A stretch of DNA of 5,222 nucleotides from Methanosarcinales archaeon (GTDB taxonomy: Archaea; Halobacteriota; Methanosarcinia; Methanosarcinales; Methanocomedenaceae), in NCBI GenBank assembly GCA_030666885.1, contig DAOUWY010000155.1, positions 1 through 5,222 of the forward strand. The letters run 5' to 3'. Under the pieces are notes generated by a model. That model searched no databases. It worked only from the letters and a program-made list of their open reading frames with translations, and was not told the DNA's origin. This document shows, piece after piece, positions 3,748-5,222 of this stretch. How positions within the stretch are numbered: position 1 is the stretch's first letter; each line of letters begins with the position of its first letter. The position numbers and the translations under genes are program-made.

Positions 3748-5222
3748 ACTGGCATTGATCCTGTGTTTATTCTCAGTAATGGTTATACCGGCGACCATTG
3801 CATCCGCAGAAGAGATACAATGGGAGTCAGGTGGTAAAACCGTATTATACAAGGGTGAAAATTACACCGTACCATACCAGGGTGAGAATTACACACGTGA
3901 AGAATATGCAGTAGAGGTTGTTGATTTTGATAAAGAGAACGGCAATGTTCTATTACATTTGACAAAAAATGGTGTTTTTTTAAGCAAGACTGTTCTTAAT
4001 GCAACATTCGATGAGTATATTTATGAGGATGAGATCAAGATCAATATTTATAATACTACGGACGATGCTTTATCTCATGCTCCGACCAAGTGGGAAAATC
4101 CCTGCATACATATTAATTTAAGCTTAAAGGAAAAACCGTGCATTTATCCGATTATCACTACTGATTGCACAAAATACAGGCCAACTGATTCTGACATACG
4201 TGTTACCTGTAAAATTATTAATAGCGGCACAGCTATCAATGATATGAATATATATATTGACCCTGGCGGGTTGCGTGTAATTGATGGCAGATCAACTAAA
4301 CAAGTGGATCTGACAGTCAACTCATCCAGTACAATGACGACAAGATTAAGGGTCCCGTCGCTGTTACGCAAGCAAACATTCAATATATCGGCCAATCTAA
4401 GCTGGGTGGATATAAATGGAGTAGCACGTAATATGTCACGCTCAACACCAATTACCGTTATGCCCGTCTGCAACCTTAAAGTAACAAAAACGGCAGGGGA
4501 TAGTACTATGGATCTGCTTGTACCTGTTCGTATCAATGTAGAGAATACAGGTATTGTCAATTTATCGATCGAAATGAGTGACTCTGTTCCACAGGATTTT
4601 GAGCTTGTTGATGACCAGGACCTGAACTGGCATTTTGATCTTGAACCACAAGAGAGGAAATGCTACCCATATTTCCTGAAAGCACAAAAACCAGGCGAAT
4701 ATCCCACTGACCCCGCTATTGCAGAGTGGAACATGCAGGGAGAATATTTTAATGTAACATCCAATGCACCTTCAATAATAATAGACGGGGCATGTATCAT
4801 CATCAACAAAACCGCACACCCTGGAAAAATAGACATAGGGGATAATGTGACGGTCACGCTATCGGCAATAAATACAGGCAATGCCCCCTGCACCGTTTAT
4901 ATAACTGACCATATACCGGCAGGCACGCTCCTGCTTGATGGGAATACCACATTGAGAACCACATTAGAAAAAAACCAATCGTGTTCAACAAAGTATGTTA
5001 TCACAATGGTATCAGCCGGAAATATTATATTTCCATCACCTGTCGTTGAGATCGTTAATGACGATTATTCCCGGGTGCAGATATCAGAGAAGGTTTCAAT
5101 TAATGTCTCATCGCCCCCGGCTGCTAAGACTGTTCCTGAACCAGCGGTTCATTACCAGGCAGTAGAAAGTCCGGGATCGGGACTGCCAGTATTCGAGGCA
5201 GCATTTACCATATTAGTCATAC
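3740..5222 (+). CDS. Secreted S-layer-like surface protein (COG1361/DUF11 type), 3' end outside window
   Basis: The frame is open from a GTG at 3740 to the right edge, 494 codons. Residues 1-23 are a signal peptide (MIKLALILCLFSVMVIP, then ATIASA before EE; likely cleavage after Ala23). Residues 26-105 resemble the N-terminal module of methanogen COG1361 proteins, with a tandem Y-x-GENYT element followed by YAVEVVDFD. Beta-sandwich units with N-S/T-G signatures follow: about 140-240 (IINSGTA), 245-340 (VENTGIVNLS) and 352-450, the last DUF11-like with GDNVTVTLSAINTGNAP and DHIPAG. A proline-rich linker (457-480) leads into GLPVFEAAFTILVI, evidently the start of a C-terminal membrane anchor, so probably few codons are missing. 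I count 16 N-X-S/T sequons and nine mature cysteines (122, 134, 143, 157, 244, 308, 352, 384, 415). It overlaps the DUF2149 gene by 8 bases, so it is likely the external partner of the stator. Whether it binds a ligand or an S-layer protein is unknown. Confidence 0.85.
   Translation, partial: MIKLALILCLFSVMVIPATIASAEEIQWESGGKTVLYKGENYTVPYQGENYTREEYAVEVVDFDKENGNVLLHLTKNGVFLSKTVLNATFDEYIYEDEIKINIYNTTDDALSHAPTKWENPCIHINLSLKEKPCIYPIITTDCTKYRPTDSDIRVTCKIINSGTAINDMNIYIDPGGLRVIDGRSTKQVDLTVNSSSTMTTRLRVPSLLRKQTFNISANLSWVDINGVARNMSRSTPITVMPVCNLKVTKTAGDSTMDLLVPVRINVENTGIVNLSIEMSDSVPQDFELVDDQDLNWHFDLEPQERKCYPYFLKAQKPGEYPTDPAIAEWNMQGEYFNVTSNAPSIIIDGACIIINKTAHPGKIDIGDNVTVTLSAINTGNAPCTVYITDHIPAGTLLLDGNTTLRTTLEKNQSCSTKYVITMVSAGNIIFPSPVVEIVNDDYSRVQISEKVSINVSSPPAAKTVPEPAVHYQAVESPGSGLPVFEAAFTILVI
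3848..3901 (+). repeat. 27-base tandem duplication within the surface protein gene
   Basis: Two adjacent 27-base units encode YKGENYTVP and YQGENYTRE. The core of 16 bases (3852-3867 and 3879-3894) differs at one position only. Each unit contributes an N-Y-T sequon near the N-terminus of the mature protein. It reads as a recent in-frame duplication of nine codons. Confidence 0.75.

Noticed and set aside
3355..3852. 165-codon minus-strand frame across the gene 2 region
   Set aside because: It is antisense to the DUF2149 gene and its two flanking overlaps, which have clear ribosome sites and family features; the antisense product resembles nothing.
4144..4893. Minus-strand frames within the third operon gene
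   Set aside because: They are shadows of the continuous 494-codon plus-strand frame, which has a signal peptide and surface-protein modules.

Overview
The window looks like chromosomal DNA of a methanogenic or methane-oxidising euryarchaeon, most likely in or near the Methanosarcinales. The reasons are an archaeal-type chorismate synthase with the TTWGESHG N-terminal motif, TATA-box promoters with a probably leaderless aroC transcript, a UvrC-type repair nuclease (found in mesophilic methanogens), a DUF2149 protein, and a COG1361-type S-layer-like surface protein. This placement is inference from gene content; no species can be named.

Layout. Positions 1-134 (minus) hold the first 44 codons of uvrC, cut by the window edge. 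Positions 135-375 are a spacer with overlapping small palindromes, a tiny reading frame behind a strong Shine-Dalgarno sequence, and a T-rich candidate terminator for aroC. Positions 376-1470 (minus) are a complete aroC, with a TATA box at 1491-1501. Positions 1502-2127 have no intact gene. They hold a probable fragment of a DUF234-type archaeal ATPase gene, an AT-rich stretch with (TATATC)3, an orphan perfect hairpin followed by T residues, and a cluster of short repeats that includes two copies of a TATA-like 12-mer. Positions 2192-5222 (plus) are one tightly overlapping operon of three genes, the last cut by the right edge.

The operon is the interesting part. Gene 1 (2192-3412) is a MotA/TolQ/ExbB-family channel subunit with an unusual C-terminal extension that carries two more membrane segments. 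Gene 2 (3409-3747) is a small DUF2149 protein with one membrane helix and an aspartate at its start, as in ExbD/TolR/MotB. Gene 3 (3740 to the edge) starts with GTG and is a secreted, cysteine-bearing, heavily sequon-decorated beta-sandwich protein with a probable C-terminal membrane anchor. Start and stop codons overlap by 4 and 8 bases, and each downstream start has its own Shine-Dalgarno sequence. The parts suggest an ion-driven stator that transmits force to an S-layer-associated surface protein, a Ton/Tol-like arrangement in a cell with no outer membrane. Family membership and translational coupling come from the sequence; the physical coupling and any substrate are inference.

The uvrC/aroC side is ordinary housekeeping DNA. 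The stator operon and the spacer before it look clearly more AT-rich than aroC by eye.
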